Assembly: GCA_025266875.1 (NCBI GenBank)
Contig: JALLLT010000010.1
Coordinates: 992,001 to 1,056,000, forward strand
From: Fennellomyces sp. T-0311
Taxonomy: Eukaryota > Mucoromycota > Mucoromycetes > Mucorales > Lichtheimiaceae
DNA length: 64,000 nt
Reading direction: 5' to 3'
Numbering within the stretch: position 1 is the stretch's first letter; each line of letters opens with the position of its first letter. A model generated the notes under the pieces. The model was not told the DNA's origin. It was given only the letters and a program-made list of their open reading frames with translations, and did no database searches. The position numbers and the translations under genes are program-made. This document shows positions 31,784 to 45,500 of this stretch, in pieces.

Positions 31784-34700
31784 TTGATGTATCTTCGCCT
31801 CCTCGCAAAAGCGAAACAATATGCATGTTGTAAGCAATATTCTAGCCATAGCCTTGGTTCAGGGCTAACTATTCTTGTACTGGAGATACCGTATCCTTGG
31901 TTACTTGTTACTGTTGATTAAAAACAAAACATCGGAAAACTGCTTCCGGAGCACGATTGTCGCGGAACACGGCAGCAGTATGACAATGGGTAACTTGTTC
32001 ACCCAGACGAGTGTTGTGCACTTGAAGGAACCAGGAACTGTATTCATAGTAGCCGCAATGTCAATGGCAGAATTCATGAGGATCAATGGCGAATGCAAAA
32101 TAAAAAAAGCACAAGTACGGAAAGAAAAATGCCACAAAACAACCCACTTTGGGTCACAGAAGTGCCGGAAGGTTTATTTTATGACTATTCATCGTGTCAA
32201 GTGGATGCCAGAATATCATGACGGACTTGCTTCTTGGACTCGGAAGAGGGAGCGACTATAAAAGGCAACAAGGATTAAACACGAGATCGACATTTATCCT
32301 GTTTTTTGTGTACATGAACTTGAATGATTTTGAATGGAAGATTCCGTACACGACACTACGCGACCGAGTGCTCGTAGCTGCTAATATATGTATGATTTGT
32401 CAACTGCTCTTGTCAATCAAGAACGGGATGACGTATCAACGTTATTCTGGACTGCTTGACACACTCAAAACCATTCACAAGAAGGCTCTGAGTCGTCTGG
32501 TCCCTAAAAAAACTTGTACACCTGTACTCGTCTGCGCTGGCAGGAGGCTTTTCTCTTTTTTCTTTTTTTTCCTGCGGGGGGTGCCAGTTCTTTCTTTTTT
32601 TTTTTACGGGGATTCGCAGCGAAGCAAATAAGAGTACAGGCGCGACCGGTATGCATCTTGCTGGCTTCCCAACTGTAGATCCCTCCCAGCCACTTGATTG
32701 CTGGGCCGAGGACTGGAAAATATACCTTCATTTCTAGCTAATGACCTACCTTGTTCAACTGGAAGCCAGAACCGACAAGTAAAAAAAGCAGCGCTTTTGT
32801 TTAATATTGGGAAGACAAAGTGTACCGAATCGTGCAGTGATGCCCCCTTTTTATACTGCCCGGTCACACCCCGCGATCCGGTGACCCGGTGACCATAGTT
32901 GTATATTCTGCCGGCCAATGGATGATCCTTGGCCTTGTTGCAGCACAGCGTTCGCCTCTCTGTGCTGTTCAGGGACCCACCAAATCAGTAGGTTATGTAC
33001 CAGCAACGTTTTCTGTCCCGAACACTCGGTCTTCCGTGCGCTGCTATGTACATTACACCCGGTGCACATTGTGAATTGCAACGAACAGACAATCTTTATG
33101 CATGGGACCATTAGCTCCATTAAGAGCAGGAAGCTCCGTAGGGCATGCAGGTTGGCGTTCTTGAGAAACAACCGGATCATCGTCTTATGTTGACTTTCGC
33201 ATGGATGTACAATACGTATTTCCAACTGTCATTGTCACGTCTGAGCGATCCAGGTGTCACGTTGAACGCGTTCGACCAGGGACAGAAAGTTACGAAAGCA
33301 AGTACTGCAATAAAACTGTAAAGTCATTCACCAGTGCGATCGAGATTCCTTAACGAGCATTGTCAATTGCTTTAGGCCGTCGCGCAGCTGCCTCGAAAAT
33401 GAACCAGGACTACAAAAGTATTATGTGGGACAGATAGCATGCAAGTGCAAGCAACAAATCTACTGTTCCATACCGATATATCATTACTGTGCATGTCCGG
33501 TTACTGAAGAACCGACTTCTTGGAACAGCGGCTCATATTAAAGCTAATGTCACCGACGATCTGCGTGCAGCATCCGGCACTCGTCCATCTGAGCGGACGA
33601 ACGGCTGTTGAATTGGGTAATTGCAGTTCAAAGTACAGCACGCGCGGGATCCTTTTTGCATACATAACTATTAATTACCGTGACAGGTAGAATTATGCAC
33701 TTTCAACAGCTCAAAAGATTGGTACCATAATGAAAAATGTCATCCATATGGAAACGCCAACATCATATTCATCGATATCCTCACCAACATCGTCATCCAG
33801 CCACCTTCGGAAGTAAAACAAAGATGTGGTATTTTTTGATTGTACTGTATACCTTCTCTCGTTTTCTTTTCGTCACGAGTACCCTTCTTATGCATTTTCT
33901 ATGTTGCACGTATAGTTCAAAAGTTATAATTTATTTTTGGAAGATATTAATAACTTTGGACACAAAGATCGTCGAAATGCTTGTCACCATCAGTACGTAC
34001 TTTATCGTGGTCTTTTGAGCTTATCCAAAAATGGGCACGATGGAGGTGCTTTTTTCATGACTTTGTATTTGGATCCAAGCAAGTGTGCAAATATATGGTT
34101 ACGGTTGTGCTTGCTTTGCGCGAGAACCCAAAAATATGTATTCCGTCCCATGATTAAATGGCATGTTGACATAATCAATTCTTCGAGAACCCAACCATTA
34201 TAACGTGCTTTAATATTTCGTGCTTGACAATGGCTTGAGCTAGAAGCAAATTTTCGACGCCCTATTCCAGCACTCCAACGCTAAAGATCACCAATAGATA
34301 TTTTAGGCACCATAGCAACTGTGTAGCGTGCAGTGCTGTAATCAAGATGAATTCGCTTGGTTTCTCGATGTTTTGCTTGCCCGGTGGATGCACACTCTGT
34401 CATACCAAATTCCTTGGTATTTGCCTGAGTATAACTCTGTACGTGATATCAGTTATGTGTTTTGAAGGCAGCTCAGCTGAATAAAGCATTTCAACGTCTT
34501 AAGTTAGTGCCATGGCCTATCAATGCAAATACATTCTTGATCGCTGTGCTTATTGATCTCATCAGATTTTCCCAACAGTAAGAGGATAGAGCGAAGTAGC
34601 TGTCGGTCGCCTCAATACCTGGGACTTTTTGTCAGTCAAATGTGTGGGTGAGCCATGTGGGTTCGTGTGTGCCTTCATTCGGCAATTCTGTTTCTATCTT

Positions 34701-35055
34701 TGGTGAATCGCCGAATAGATGCTGCTACGTACTGCATATTGTAAACGAGTTGAGCGTCCCCGTCCGCTCCCTAAGAAATATTTGCTCTAAGGACTGCATC
34801 GTGCTTTACTAATGAAGGGGATATTGTACATCCTTTTCGGCGCACTGAAAGTACGTATGCAAAGAAAGAAAGTAAAGTTTAAAAGTAGGAGATCTACGGC
34901 TGTCTATATTGTGTACCATATCCAGTACAACACTAACAACGATCAGGATCAACTTTTATTTGCAGCAGTGTACTGAAAGTAGTGCATAAATCTAATTATA
35001 AGTACATGATATCTCGAAATTTGATAGATCATTTATGCGTTGGGCGTGCATCTTG
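31784..35055. other. Gene-poor region with homopolymer tracts
   Basis: 3.3 kb without a supportable gene. Between 32505 and 32605 there are long T runs around a G run, a low-complexity patch. At 32850-32895 GGTCAC and its inverse GTGACC occur in a tight cluster. Short frames (for example 32194-32631 plus and 32851-33225 minus) have no motif and overlap each other, so none is called. Debris of the adjacent transposon relic may extend into this interval. Confidence 0.5.
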
Positions 35056-37386
35056 TTAGACTTTGACAATTGAATATCGGAGTCTTGGATCAGCGATTTG
35101 GTCCTTCTTTGGTCGCATGGTAGCCAAGTCAGGTATGTACCCTTTGATATAGCCCTGGGGATTCTTGAATTGTACTTCAACTACAAGCATTTGTGGTTGC
35201 TCCCATTTCCCAAATAGCCTACACAGGTCGTTTTCATTAACGCCGTGGTGATGATCGTATAGTATCAAATGGGTCAAATGTTGTATGTCCGCCAATGCAT
35301 CAAGCACAGTTTCGTCAGTTAGAGATGCCACACGGATTCTGAGGGTTCGTATGTGAGAGTTTCTCAAGTTTTTCAGACTACCAATCAGTTGTTCATTGGT
35401 CATTTTGAAAGTTCTGAGATTAAGCTCGCGAACTGTCGATGAGCCGATCGCTCGTGTCAAGCCAAATGCGAACTGGTCAGTAGGAGTGAAATTATCATCG
35501 ATGCAATCATTGAGGGAAAACTCGTATACATGCTGCGTCCGTTCGAAAAATGATGCCATGCTATTGATTGACATATCGCAACGTGGGGAGACGTAAAAGT
35601 ATATATAGAGTCGTTGGATCGGTCTTGATACCACCATGGCATCAAGTATATTGTTGACATGGCCTATGCTTAGTCCATCAATCTTGATAGTGTCCAGTGA
35701 AGGACAAAAGGAAAGCAAGCTTCCGATAATCTGCGGCATGATAGAGCTACCCCGGTGCGCATACAAGCTGATTACATGCAGGTTAGGAGCACCAAGTTGT
35801 GTGAGTGTTCGAATGGCCGCATATCTGGTGCCTTCCAGAAGATCTAGATTCAGACTGAGAGCCTGCAGAGTACTATGGCCCCTTTGACATAATGTGTCAA
35901 GCTGGGTATCGATGGTAAGATTGTCTGCGGTATAAACACGCTTGTCGGGAGGGTATAGCACCAGCATTTTTAAGCCACAATTGACGGAAGCCGAGGATCG
36001 TAAAGTATACGTGGTAGATATCTTGTCTGTCACGTTGCCTGTCGCATAATGGAGAACTTCAAGGAAAGGGAAATGGATGATTACCATATCCAGTACATGT
36101 GCATAGTTGTAGTACTTTTCCGGGTCTATGGTAAGTGATCTCAAGGCAGGAAGGCACTGGCAGATGTCGGAGAACAGAGCCGGTTCGAGGTGCCATGATA
36201 TGGAAAGTGAAGTAAGGTGAAAGTTGGACATTTGGGCAGTATTACGGATATAGTTGAGAAGCCAGGAATTTTGGCTACATGTGTTCAGATGATTCGATAT
36301 CATTTTCAGATTTGGAAACTCGCTAGCTGCCATAGAGATCATTCTTTCGCCGTAGTGGCAGCTTTGCTTGCAGTCACGCAGCGTCAACTTGTGCAAGCTG
36401 CTTTTGACCACTGCCAATATTTTTTTGAACTGGGATTCATTGCAACGTGTGAGTACTGAAATAACAAACGGCTTGTTAGCAAAAAATTATCCATCAAAGA
36501 TGTGTAGCATACACCTACCCAAGTTATTTATGTGCTTCCACGAAGAAGGCTTGCCATTATACATGGCATCAATCAAAGCAGTCCCCAAGTCTCTTTCACC
36601 ACTATCACCATCGCTGTCATGCTCGTCATTATATCCCATAAGATCGTAATAAAATCCCTCAGGATCATCAAACTGTGCGCATAAATTCCTGACCTGATCA
36701 CCACGGATCGCGTCAATAAGCCCAGCACCTCTCCGTGGATATCCAGACAGGTCCGTGAATGTGTTGATAGTCTCCCACATGTAGGGCCATTTCTCGAATA
36801 TGTACTTGTTCCAGAACCGACATGTCATACCCACTCTTGCACGATCCTTGATAGATAACTTTGCTAGAATGTTGGATATCACCTCGAATGGTAGTAACTG
36901 GGCCATCAGCTGGTTCTGCTTCTCTATAAAAGCCAGCGTCTGTTGGTACTTTTTGACAAGAGCACCGTGCTGTGGATGCATCTTTGGGACAACGTTGACA
37001 CCAATCTTATATGTAGCGGCTGACTCTCGCAATTGACCGTGCAAAAACAAAGCACTGCCAAGCGTGAGATACGGGTCAGGCTGCGACGCTGTATTGTGTG
37101 GATTGGCGTCCAGACCATCTTGTGCTGCCTGCTCAAATTTGTCTTGCATTTCGTACGCTGCCGCTCGATGCACGTGTATGACCGACGTCAAGTCCGTTTG
37201 CAGGGCTTCAAGTGCGCTAGTATATAGTTTGACTGCCTGGTCGTAATCGCCTGTTGCATATGCGTGTTTGGCTTGTTCGAATGCGTCATTCGTGGCGGTA
37301 AAGTTGAGCGCGGTCACGCTCAACTCTCGAAAAGCATCTCCTGGCTTTGTTAATGCTGATGCATGGAGGTAAGCGGATTGCGCCAT
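35056..37386 (-). CDS. F-box protein with N-terminal TPR and C-terminal LRR
   Basis: Two exons (37386-36519, 36455-35056) joined across a 63-bp intron encode 755 aa. Residues about 35-165 form TPR-like helices (AKHAYATGDYDQAVKLYTSAL, PYLTLGSALFLHGQ). The F-box follows at about 166-210 (LPFEVISNILAKLSIKDRARVG..CRFW). An acidic insert (NDEHDSDGDSGE) separates it from a long leucine-rich repeat region running to the C terminus. Such proteins are probable substrate receptors of SCF ubiquitin ligases: the F-box binds Skp1 and the LRR holds the target, which is unknown. The architecture matches S. pombe Pof3-like proteins and a family expanded in Mucorales. A paralogue is at 61.2-63.2 kb. Confidence 0.88.
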
Positions 37387-38934
37387 TGAGAATCTTTGTT
37401 AGAGAAGAGGCGTAAATGGAAGGCACAGAAGGCTAACTTTGGTGTAACAATCGATCCTGGGAAAACAAACGGCAGTGTGTTTTCCCTTGAGCGCTAGTTT
37501 ACTAGCATCAGTAGATTTGCCAATACTTCCTCCAACCTTTCTACTTTCCAGGCTTATGCTGAGGTACATTACTTCCTGCTTAAACGTGCACAGCTTCAAG
37601 AATTGGCTTGTACTGCAATTAACATATTGATTTCATGGCAAAATCAATGTGCCCTGTCCTCTTTTTGGTGGCTCTTGAGTGTGACGGATTACGTCCAAGA
37701 CAGCACCGCACATGACTCAGGCACAAGTGAATCGAACCTTTAGCTGGCGGAGTGATTGCACAGCGGAGCCTTGTTTGGGAAGATTCGCATAATGTCCGTG
37801 CGCCCCTGACACCAAATTTGTAACTTGGCGTACCGGTCATGCTGGGAGACGCGCCGAGTGTCTACAGGATCCTCAGAACGTCAGTTTCTGAATAAAATAC
37901 GAAGCACTAAATAGATTCAGACCATTATACGATAATTGCTTTCCAAGGACAGCACCCGATATAGGAATTTCGAACAAGAGACTCGAAATCTGCTCGGAAC
38001 GAAAGTGTGGACATGGCAACGCGTATTGCGCGTCATTAAACAGAATCGTCATGGCAATAATTGGAAGCAAAAATGGTTTTTTTCTGAAATTCAAACCATG
38101 GCCTTGGACATGAATTGTGTAATGCGGGACATTCAAACTATCAATCGATTTTCTGATCTGAATATAACAAATGAAAAGCCATTTTCTACTTTTCTCTTTT
38201 CTTTCCGCAGTTATAACCATGTTCTTCTCGCTGTCCTTCTCGCTGTCGCTGATGCTTGCCTCGTGCAACTTGTTCGCGCGCGGGCCCGTGGGCCGCCTGA
38301 CCTGCATCTGTGGAGGATGACTTTGTGGGACTTCACGCCCATCTGAGCATCTCGTCGCCCGGTACGCAAGTACCTCGCAGAACCACGTCAATATGATATA
38401 TGCCTGCATACCCTACTCCACTTCCATCTCCTCGTCAGCCTGAGTTCCTGCACCTCACTGACGAGGAGGAGATGGAGTTTGGCGTCCGCGCGTACTTGCG
38501 CTCGTTGGTTGTGCTTCGGCGCAACCGATGTCATCGCGGTGACCTACGTCGGTACGCCATGGCGAAAAACTTCGTCCTTGAGCATTACGCTCATTAGTAA
38601 GTTGAACGATCTCTCGAATCCTGAGTGACAGGACCACTGACATCTCTTTCCTGTAGAACTTTTTCTTTAAAAAACAAAAGCAGCATCACAAAAAAGGATC
38701 CCCGAAAAAAGATAAGGCCCAAAGCCTAAAAAAACCCTCCTTTCAGCTTCCTTTAATTTAGAGTTTCAGTGCTATTTTCTCTCTTTCTATGAATATCGGA
38801 CTATACCCACACATGTGTCCAACCATATATCGGCCGATTTTGTTTATATGCCCAGGGCCTCGTCCTTCGCCAATAGCGGTATCTCGAATCGACGAGCATC
38901 GTGCCATGCCAATGGCACAGTAACATCCAGTTTT

Positions 38935-38984
38935 GGTGGTAAGTATTTCATGCCTTGATAACTTGACATTCGAAAGCTAATATT
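38935..38984 (+). repeat. Direct repeat unit A, splice-donor-like
   Basis: Starts GGTGGTAAGTATTTC and ends ACATTCGAAAGCTAATATT. A diverged second unit starts at 39067 (GGTGGTAAGTATGTC ... ACATTCGAAAACTAGTATA). Each unit opens with a strong GTAAGT donor sequence and each is followed by a CAG acceptor-like site (39004, 39157). It looks like a duplicated intron or a small intron-bearing gene remnant; no protein can be read through the flanks with confidence. Confidence 0.45.
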
Positions 38985-39066
38985 CTTTTTTGCTTTGTCG
39001 ATCAGTTTTGTATCCATTTGCGCCGTACTTTACTGGAGAGCGCGGTGCATTTGCACCGTAGAGCAC

Positions 39067-39118
39067 GGTGGTAAGTATGTCCTGTCTTTGAATTACTCAA
39101 CATTCGAAAACTAGTATA
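39067..39118 (+). repeat. Direct repeat unit B, splice-donor-like
   Basis: Second, diverged copy of the unit at 38935; the spacing between unit starts is about 132 bp. The 60 bases between the first putative acceptor and this unit include a small hairpin (CGGTGCATTTGCACCG). Confidence 0.45.
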
Positions 39119-41156
39119 CATTTGTTGGAGGCCATTTTCTCCTGTCTCATGGCGCAGCTTTGACCGCAGAGAGTAGACTCATTCCACAGCAGAATACGGT
39201 GGCGGTACTCGCAGGTGGCGAGGAGGCTGGGCCTAGCCCGGTAGATTAGTGTCGATCATGCGTGCACTGGGCCAGGATGTCACTGAGGATCCTTTTCTGC
39301 AGCTGGATCCCTAGGCTTTCAGCTTAACGGAAAGGATGACCCACCAACGCTACTCTGGTGTCACTCAGGTAAGGTGGATGAGGGAAGGCGGTGGGCAGGT
39401 TGCGACGGTCTTCCCAAGGCTGTGGCAACTTCTTGTAGGGATTAAAAATGCTGCGCTTGAATCCCGCTCAAGTACGCAATCAAGTGCAAAGTCACAGCAA
39501 TCCTCGGTGCTCATTGTTATGGTGACCAAAGATACCTGTTTTAATGAGCCGACAAATGTGACTCAGTGAACTAACTGGTATAAATAGCTTTGTAGAACTT
39601 TGAAACCCGGTCACGGTCATTGGGGTAAACCACAATGTCTATTGACCAGCAGAAATATCTTTCGTTCATGCCGACCATTATCACAGAGCATTTGAACGCG
39701 TCAAGTAGTCGGATGACAAAATCTTCGGCGTTTCTCAAAGGCTGCGTAGTAGCTGCTGGGAGATGTGTTGCGCCTGTTCGCTGCCCCTCTTCTGAAGTCT
39801 TGCCTTGGGACCTAGGGGTAGTACCGGTGGGTTGTCCTTTCTGCGGTGGGGGGGGGGGTCTGGAGTAAAGGCTGCGGAGAAGGCCCCTCGGTGGCGTGTC
39901 AGTGTACGTATGGTCGGCGCTGAGGTGCCGTATGGCGCGCAGGGATGGGCAGCCTGGCCGCCCTAACACGAGTAAGTGGCAGATTGTTTGTCATTAAAAA
40001 CAAACTGAGGCTCATTTTTGGATTATAGGGTAGAGTACCCCGCATGAACCAATTGGGTCTCCCGATAGCGTGCTGAGTCGTCGAACACTCTTATGGTGTT
40101 GCTAGTGGTTTAAGCACAGGGCGTCTGCTACTCATGTTCATTTTGGGAGCGGCAACCTCAAGGAACGTTTCCTTGAGCTCATCGAAAAACATAACCGGTC
40201 TCTGTATCCGTGAGATCTTGTTCGAAATTACGATCTCGCCAAGCATAATTTTGGTGTCGATGAGGCTATGCATCTTGATAGCTTGGCAAACTTTGCTTCG
40301 GGCGATAGAAATGGTTCAGCCAGTCTCTTATCATAAGCACATATTAAATCGGACTCTATATGCAGCCAAGAATACTGTCAGAAGCTTTGAAGTGATTAAT
40401 AAATCGTCTGTATGCGGATTACCATTAACTCCGTACACGGATAGCGAATTCCTACGCACCGATGCAATAGACGTCTGGATTGAGACCGATCTCTTCCTTT
40501 ACGGATCATTGGTCTCTTAGCAGTGGCTTTCGACATGATGATATCAATATAATACATCTTTATAATCTTTACAACAATACTGAACATCGCTGTTTCGAGT
40601 TCTGACTACAATCTATTACGAATTGCTCTTGATATCTTACCATTGTACTGTACGTGCACAAGCTTCTAACGAAATAGACACCCTTCTTGCCCCGTGAACG
40701 CGCACATTGGCTCACTCGGTTTTGTTCATAATCCGTACTATTCCACGTGTCATCTGACGAGCACAATGTCTACACATAGAACATTTATTTGGATCCTTGA
40801 TGTGTAGGACGCACAAAGGAACCGCTAAATATCTGTGGGAATGCGTAGAGTGCCGATTCTAGTGCTAAGGGTTGTATGCCAGGTGCTTTATTCCACGATG
40901 GTAATCAGTTTCCAAGTGCTTTACCATCAGTTCGATGCCTCCTATAATAAAATACGCTGCCTCCAGTAATGACAATGTGGACATGGCTGCAGCATTTGTC
41001 TAAAGGGGAAGCGCATCCGCGACAAGCACTGGTGGAAACCATATATTGAGCAGAATTGAAAAGTGTAAAAGTAACGCAAAAAGTGTTAAACATAGAAGTT
41101 AACTCATTTTAAGATGAGTAATTAATGTTGAAAAACGTCTTTAGTAAAAGGCGTTA

Positions 41157-41243
41157 CTTTCCGTCAATTTTATTTAACATTTTTCAGTAAAATAAACTTC
41201 TTTTAATATAGCAAGCCTTCTGTTTGCTTAAATTGACAGAAAG
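41157..41243. repeat. AT-rich hairpin
   Basis: Inverted arms CTTTCCGTCAATTTTA (41157-41172) and TTAAATTGACAGAAAG (41228-41243) match at nearly every position around a loop of about 55 bases. A further inverted pair (GTAACGC at 41070 and GCGTTAC at 41151) lies just upstream. Could be a remnant of a small foldback element or a chance AT-rich structure. Confidence 0.35.
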
Positions 41244-42201
41244 TATCATATGTACAGCTGTTTTAACAAAGATCACCTTAGTAGCTCAACATCAAACTGA
41301 TAAGTTATAATACGAGAAGGTAAAGTACCCTGGATGCAATAGCCGTGCTGCATACTTATGTATGGCAATTACTATGTACGTTTAATGTAAATTTGCATGG
41401 ATAATAAAATATAGACGAGCGTGTATGAAAAGAAAGGGAAGTAGAGAATCCAGAGGATAACGCGATAATTAGCAGACTGGTTGCCATGGTTACTAGATAA
41501 TAACTACGTATCATGGAGCCTTTCAGTTAACTACGAAGGTTATCCAATCGCTGGTTGCGCCAGTAAGCGTGTTTAAAGGTGCCTATTGCACTCTCATGCT
41601 AACTCAAGTCGAAGAACGCAAAAAAGTCAATATTTTTACCTTGAGCCAACTATACATGGTCCTTCGGAGGGTATTTTACTATAGATTACGTTCACCGCAT
41701 GGATACACCCCTAAATTACTGCGATCAATTATTTAAATCATGTACTTGCACTTTTCGATTCGTATTAAACTCACCAGGTATTCCCTGGCGGTCCTCGGAT
41801 TTGACTTCCTACATACTTTTCATCCTCGCTTCTACTACATTTTCTATTTAGTCAAGTCGCTACTGTACTACTGAAAGTCGCGCCCTGGTGATCTAATTCC
41901 AGTTGTAAAAGAACACCAGATAAACTGTATTACCCATATAAAGGATCCACATCCTCCTTCAAGAACACCCAAGGCCTCTATACACATTAGGCAAAGTCAC
42001 AGCACATTTCCAAAAACACTCAGTGGGAGCTGTGGTTCCTATGTTACGTTTGATTGCACATCAACCACTCATCATTGACAGTGGCATATGTAGAGATCTG
42101 TCGCGACCTGGTCGAAGTAGCATAGCTTCTATTGATGGCTAATTCGAAACAAAAGATGTACAGGAGCTGTGCAAGCAAAGTATGCACTGACACTCTGATA
42201 A

Positions 42202-42405
42202 TTAGCCGTTGCTTATTGCACACTTGAGGGCTATGAAGCTGTATGCAAACGACGCAGCGATATGTACTCCCGCATTCGGCGCATTCACAATAGTCTCCTT
42301 CCCAAAGTTGTACCGGGTGCTGAGAAGATCTTCATAAGTCCACTCGGTGAAGAGATACTGATTGACGGCAAGTGGCCAGATGCCTTGCCGGAACAAGAGC
42401 CTTAA
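42202..42405 (+). pseudogene. Orphan coding-like fragment, function unknown
   Basis: A 67-codon open stretch ending in TAA with convincing coding character (YEAVCKRRSDMYSRIRR; LLPKVVPGAEKIFISP; ILIDGKWPDALPEQEP) but no start codon and a stop immediately upstream. No intron of normal size links it to an upstream exon. I do not recognise it. It may be the last exon of a degraded gene or the end of a mobile-element ORF, lying about 100 bp before BRE1. Confidence 0.35.
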
Positions 42406-42501
42406 ACAAAGAAATCCGCGAGACAGTCTTAGCAGCGAACAGCAGATTCAAAGTAATTAAATGTCAGCCAAAGCCTGCACACACCTTGTTTCGTTGTCGA
42501 C

Positions 42502-45500
42502 ATGTCCGCTTCCCCTAAAGACAAGAAGCGGCGATGGATTGAGAGTTCCGACGGAGGTGCTCTATCCAATGCCGATGCCTCTGCTGTTTCGAAACCCCCT
42601 TTAAAAAAGCGATTCACTGCCAATGGCAAAGTTTCCGCCACTTCATTAGCGAATCCTTCCAATGAACAATCCAGTGTACAACCTTCGTCAACCTCCATTC
42701 CCTCGTCTGATGCAAGAGATGACAAATTCATTGTATGCAACGCTTAATTGCACTGAGAATCGCATGCACAGCAACTCACTCTCTTTGCAATTGTAGGCGG
42801 AACGTGATCAGTTACCAAAGGATGCACTACTGAAACGAATGCGATCGGCCAAAGTGCGTACGCCTTGTATTACATACATTGTAGCAGCTAAATTCTAACG
42901 CTTTTTGATTGTCGATACAGGAAGAAACGAATGCGCTCGAAAATCAGATTACTCGGATCGACAGTCAGAGTGAAGAGTTCGAAGTGCAACGCAGCGTCAT
43001 TCGCATTCAATGGAGCATGGTATGCAAGCATTCTTTGAAAGTAAAGATAATTGGTGAATTAACACGATTGGGTGCATGCAGTTGCAAAGCGAGATACTTG
43101 TGCTTTCGCGGTCGCTTGTGGATATCAGCAGTGGGCCTGTGCAAGGTATATTTGATGATGGTTTCCAAGCGAATGGTCTAACATCAATTGATAGATCTTC
43201 CAAAGGATGCGGAGGACACTGCACGGCTTGAACACGAGCTTCATAAATCGCAGGCAGCAATACGAAATGTAGGCATGCGTATCTTGAATTTCGTACGAGT
43301 GTGGGTGGAGCGCACGGATCAGCTGAATCAAAAGCAAGGTGAATCGCATTTATCATGCGCCCCTTCTCTTTTATTAACACTCTTCGCGTAATGGTAGAAA
43401 AGTCCGCGTTGAGCCAATGGGTTCGCGAGGAAGTCGATCAGTTACGCGCCTCATACGAACGAAACCAGACACTTGCTCGTGAAATGGAGAATCGTCGCAA
43501 CGCCTTGGTGGAGCAATCCAACAGCATCCTCAACGACATTCGCGCAAAAGAGCAGCAACTCGAGCAAGCGCGAGAAAAACTATACGAATACTCGGAAAAG
43601 CTGGCACAGGCCGAAAAGCGTCATGATCGATCAGAAAGCGCAGCAGTGGCCGCATTGATGGCTACCACCGGAGATTCATCCACCCAACGTGATGGATCAC
43701 CAGGAGCAACCGCCTTGGCGACCACTACGCAAAAGCAAGAGACCGGCGAAAGCGAATCTTCTGCTGCGCTGCAAACCGAAGCCGCCAAGTTGCAAATCGC
43801 CGAACATAAACTGATTGTCGATACACGGACCAAAGAACTCGAAGACTTGCAACGCGAACGACAGACTTTCCTCAGCGATATCGAACGTCTGCGAAATGAA
43901 TTTACCGTTTTGACGGATGAGCAACTGACCGCCACAGAATATTTCAAATCCATGCAGCTGTCGTTGGAACATTATCGAACACGCGCAAGCTATCTCGAGG
44001 AAATGAAGACGCAGCTGGATCGCGAGTTGGATGAAGTGACCTTGGAACGGAAAAAGCTGGTCGAGGAATTCAAGTCGGAAAAACTCTCGCAAGGAATGGC
44101 CATGGATGCGGAAATGCGCCGACTCGAAGGTGATTTAGCACGTATCAGAAAGCAACGAGACGATTTCCAAACCCATGTCGATGCTTTTGCCAGCAAAAAG
44201 ACACGTGAAAGACAGCTTCATGATGAAATCATTGTGGCTATCGAAAAGGAGGCTGTAAGTAACCGCAGAAACGTGCCTGGATTTCAATATTCATATGCGC
44301 ATATCCTAGGAACACATTGCACATCTGGAACAACAGATCGCAACACTACGATCTGCGATTAAATCCTGCGAACAGGGTGGTGAGAATCCACTGAAAGAAG
44401 TAGCCGAAGCTTACACAGAGCTCCATGCCAAGTTACTGTATGTGCAATTCAGCAGTGTGTGGAGTGTGAGTGCTAACATAAAGTGCCTCTAGCAAAGCAA
44501 AAGCCACGATAGAGTTTCTGGAAGTCAAACACGGCAAGCAACTATCTGATAACCAGGCTCCTATCGATGCAGAAAGTTTACGGAGACAGCTCGGCATGTG
44601 GGTGGCGACCGATCCAGCACAGACGACCGACATGCACAGAAACATACAGTCGCTTATGGAAAAGATTGACAAACGATCATCCGAATCTGATAAGCTTCAG
44701 CTAATGATCGACTTTTTCGTAAAGGTATACTCGACTTCTAAGGGGGAGTGGATTGATAGTAACAAATTGTTTCGATAGAACGAGACGCAGCTGATGACAT
44801 TGATCGATCGCGCAGGAACAATTTTCACACAGTTGGAAGAGCAGAGCTCAAAGCCCATATTTGACCTAACTCACAAGAATGAGCAAAAGACCAAATTGCA
44901 AGCTGAGGTACCATTCATGAATCTTGTGCTGAACTAGTCGCTTATGCTTTGTATGACAGAAAATCAAATTCGGACACACCTTCGCCTCGCTGAAGGCTGC
45001 CAAGGAGAAACAAATGGTGAATGTTGCCGCTCTTCGACGCACGAGTGAGCAACAACTGGATCACATTCGACAGCTGGAAGAACGAGAAAGGTCGCTTGAA
45101 TCACAGATAGTAAGTTAACCAACGGTCAATGTAACGCTGGATACTCATCCATTCAATGAAGAATGAGAAAGAGAGCAACGTGCGGCAGTTTTTGCAAAAC
45201 CTCGAAACTCGGCGGACAAACGTCGAAGATTTACAGCAACAATGCGGTGAGCTTCGAATCGGCCTGGAACACAGCGACAACTTTATACTTGAGGTACGGC
45301 ATCATCTAACTTGTCATGACCTTCCTTCTCACGCCTTCCAATAGCTTCAGAAGATGGTGAAAGAAAAGACTCGGACGTTGGATGAAGAAAGGCAACTGCG
45401 AAAAAAAGTCGAGGAGGACTATGAGAAGATGCAACGCAAATGGACATTGGCGTCTCAGGGCGAGAGCCCTGTACAGGAGCAACTGCAAGAAGAGGTGGAG

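Larger units (their letters stand above)
37387..42201. other. Gene-poor region with unassigned fragments
   Basis: 4.8 kb holding several open frames of 60-180 codons on both strands that overlap and lack motifs (for example 37873-38409 minus, 38400-38597 plus, 39571-39969 minus, 40134-40520 plus). The stretch 38230-38600 is GC-richer than its surroundings and may be remnant coding sequence. A duplicated intron-like module (38935-39118) and a hairpin (41157-41243) are listed separately. No RNA gene was recognised. Confidence 0.45.

Noticed and set aside
32505..32605. Poly-T/poly-G patch considered as a poly(A) tail of a retrotransposed sequence.
   Set aside because: The runs are mixed with G and C blocks and no reverse-transcriptase or parent gene sequence lies beside them.
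32194..32631. 145-codon plus-strand frame in the transposon-relic area.
   Set aside because: No motif, AT-driven composition, and its last third is translated homopolymer.
37619..37840. Structured-looking stretch considered as an RNA gene (SRP, RNase P or snRNA).
   Set aside because: None of the conserved cores I know (U6 ACAGAG, SRP domain motifs, RNase P P4 sequences) could be found.
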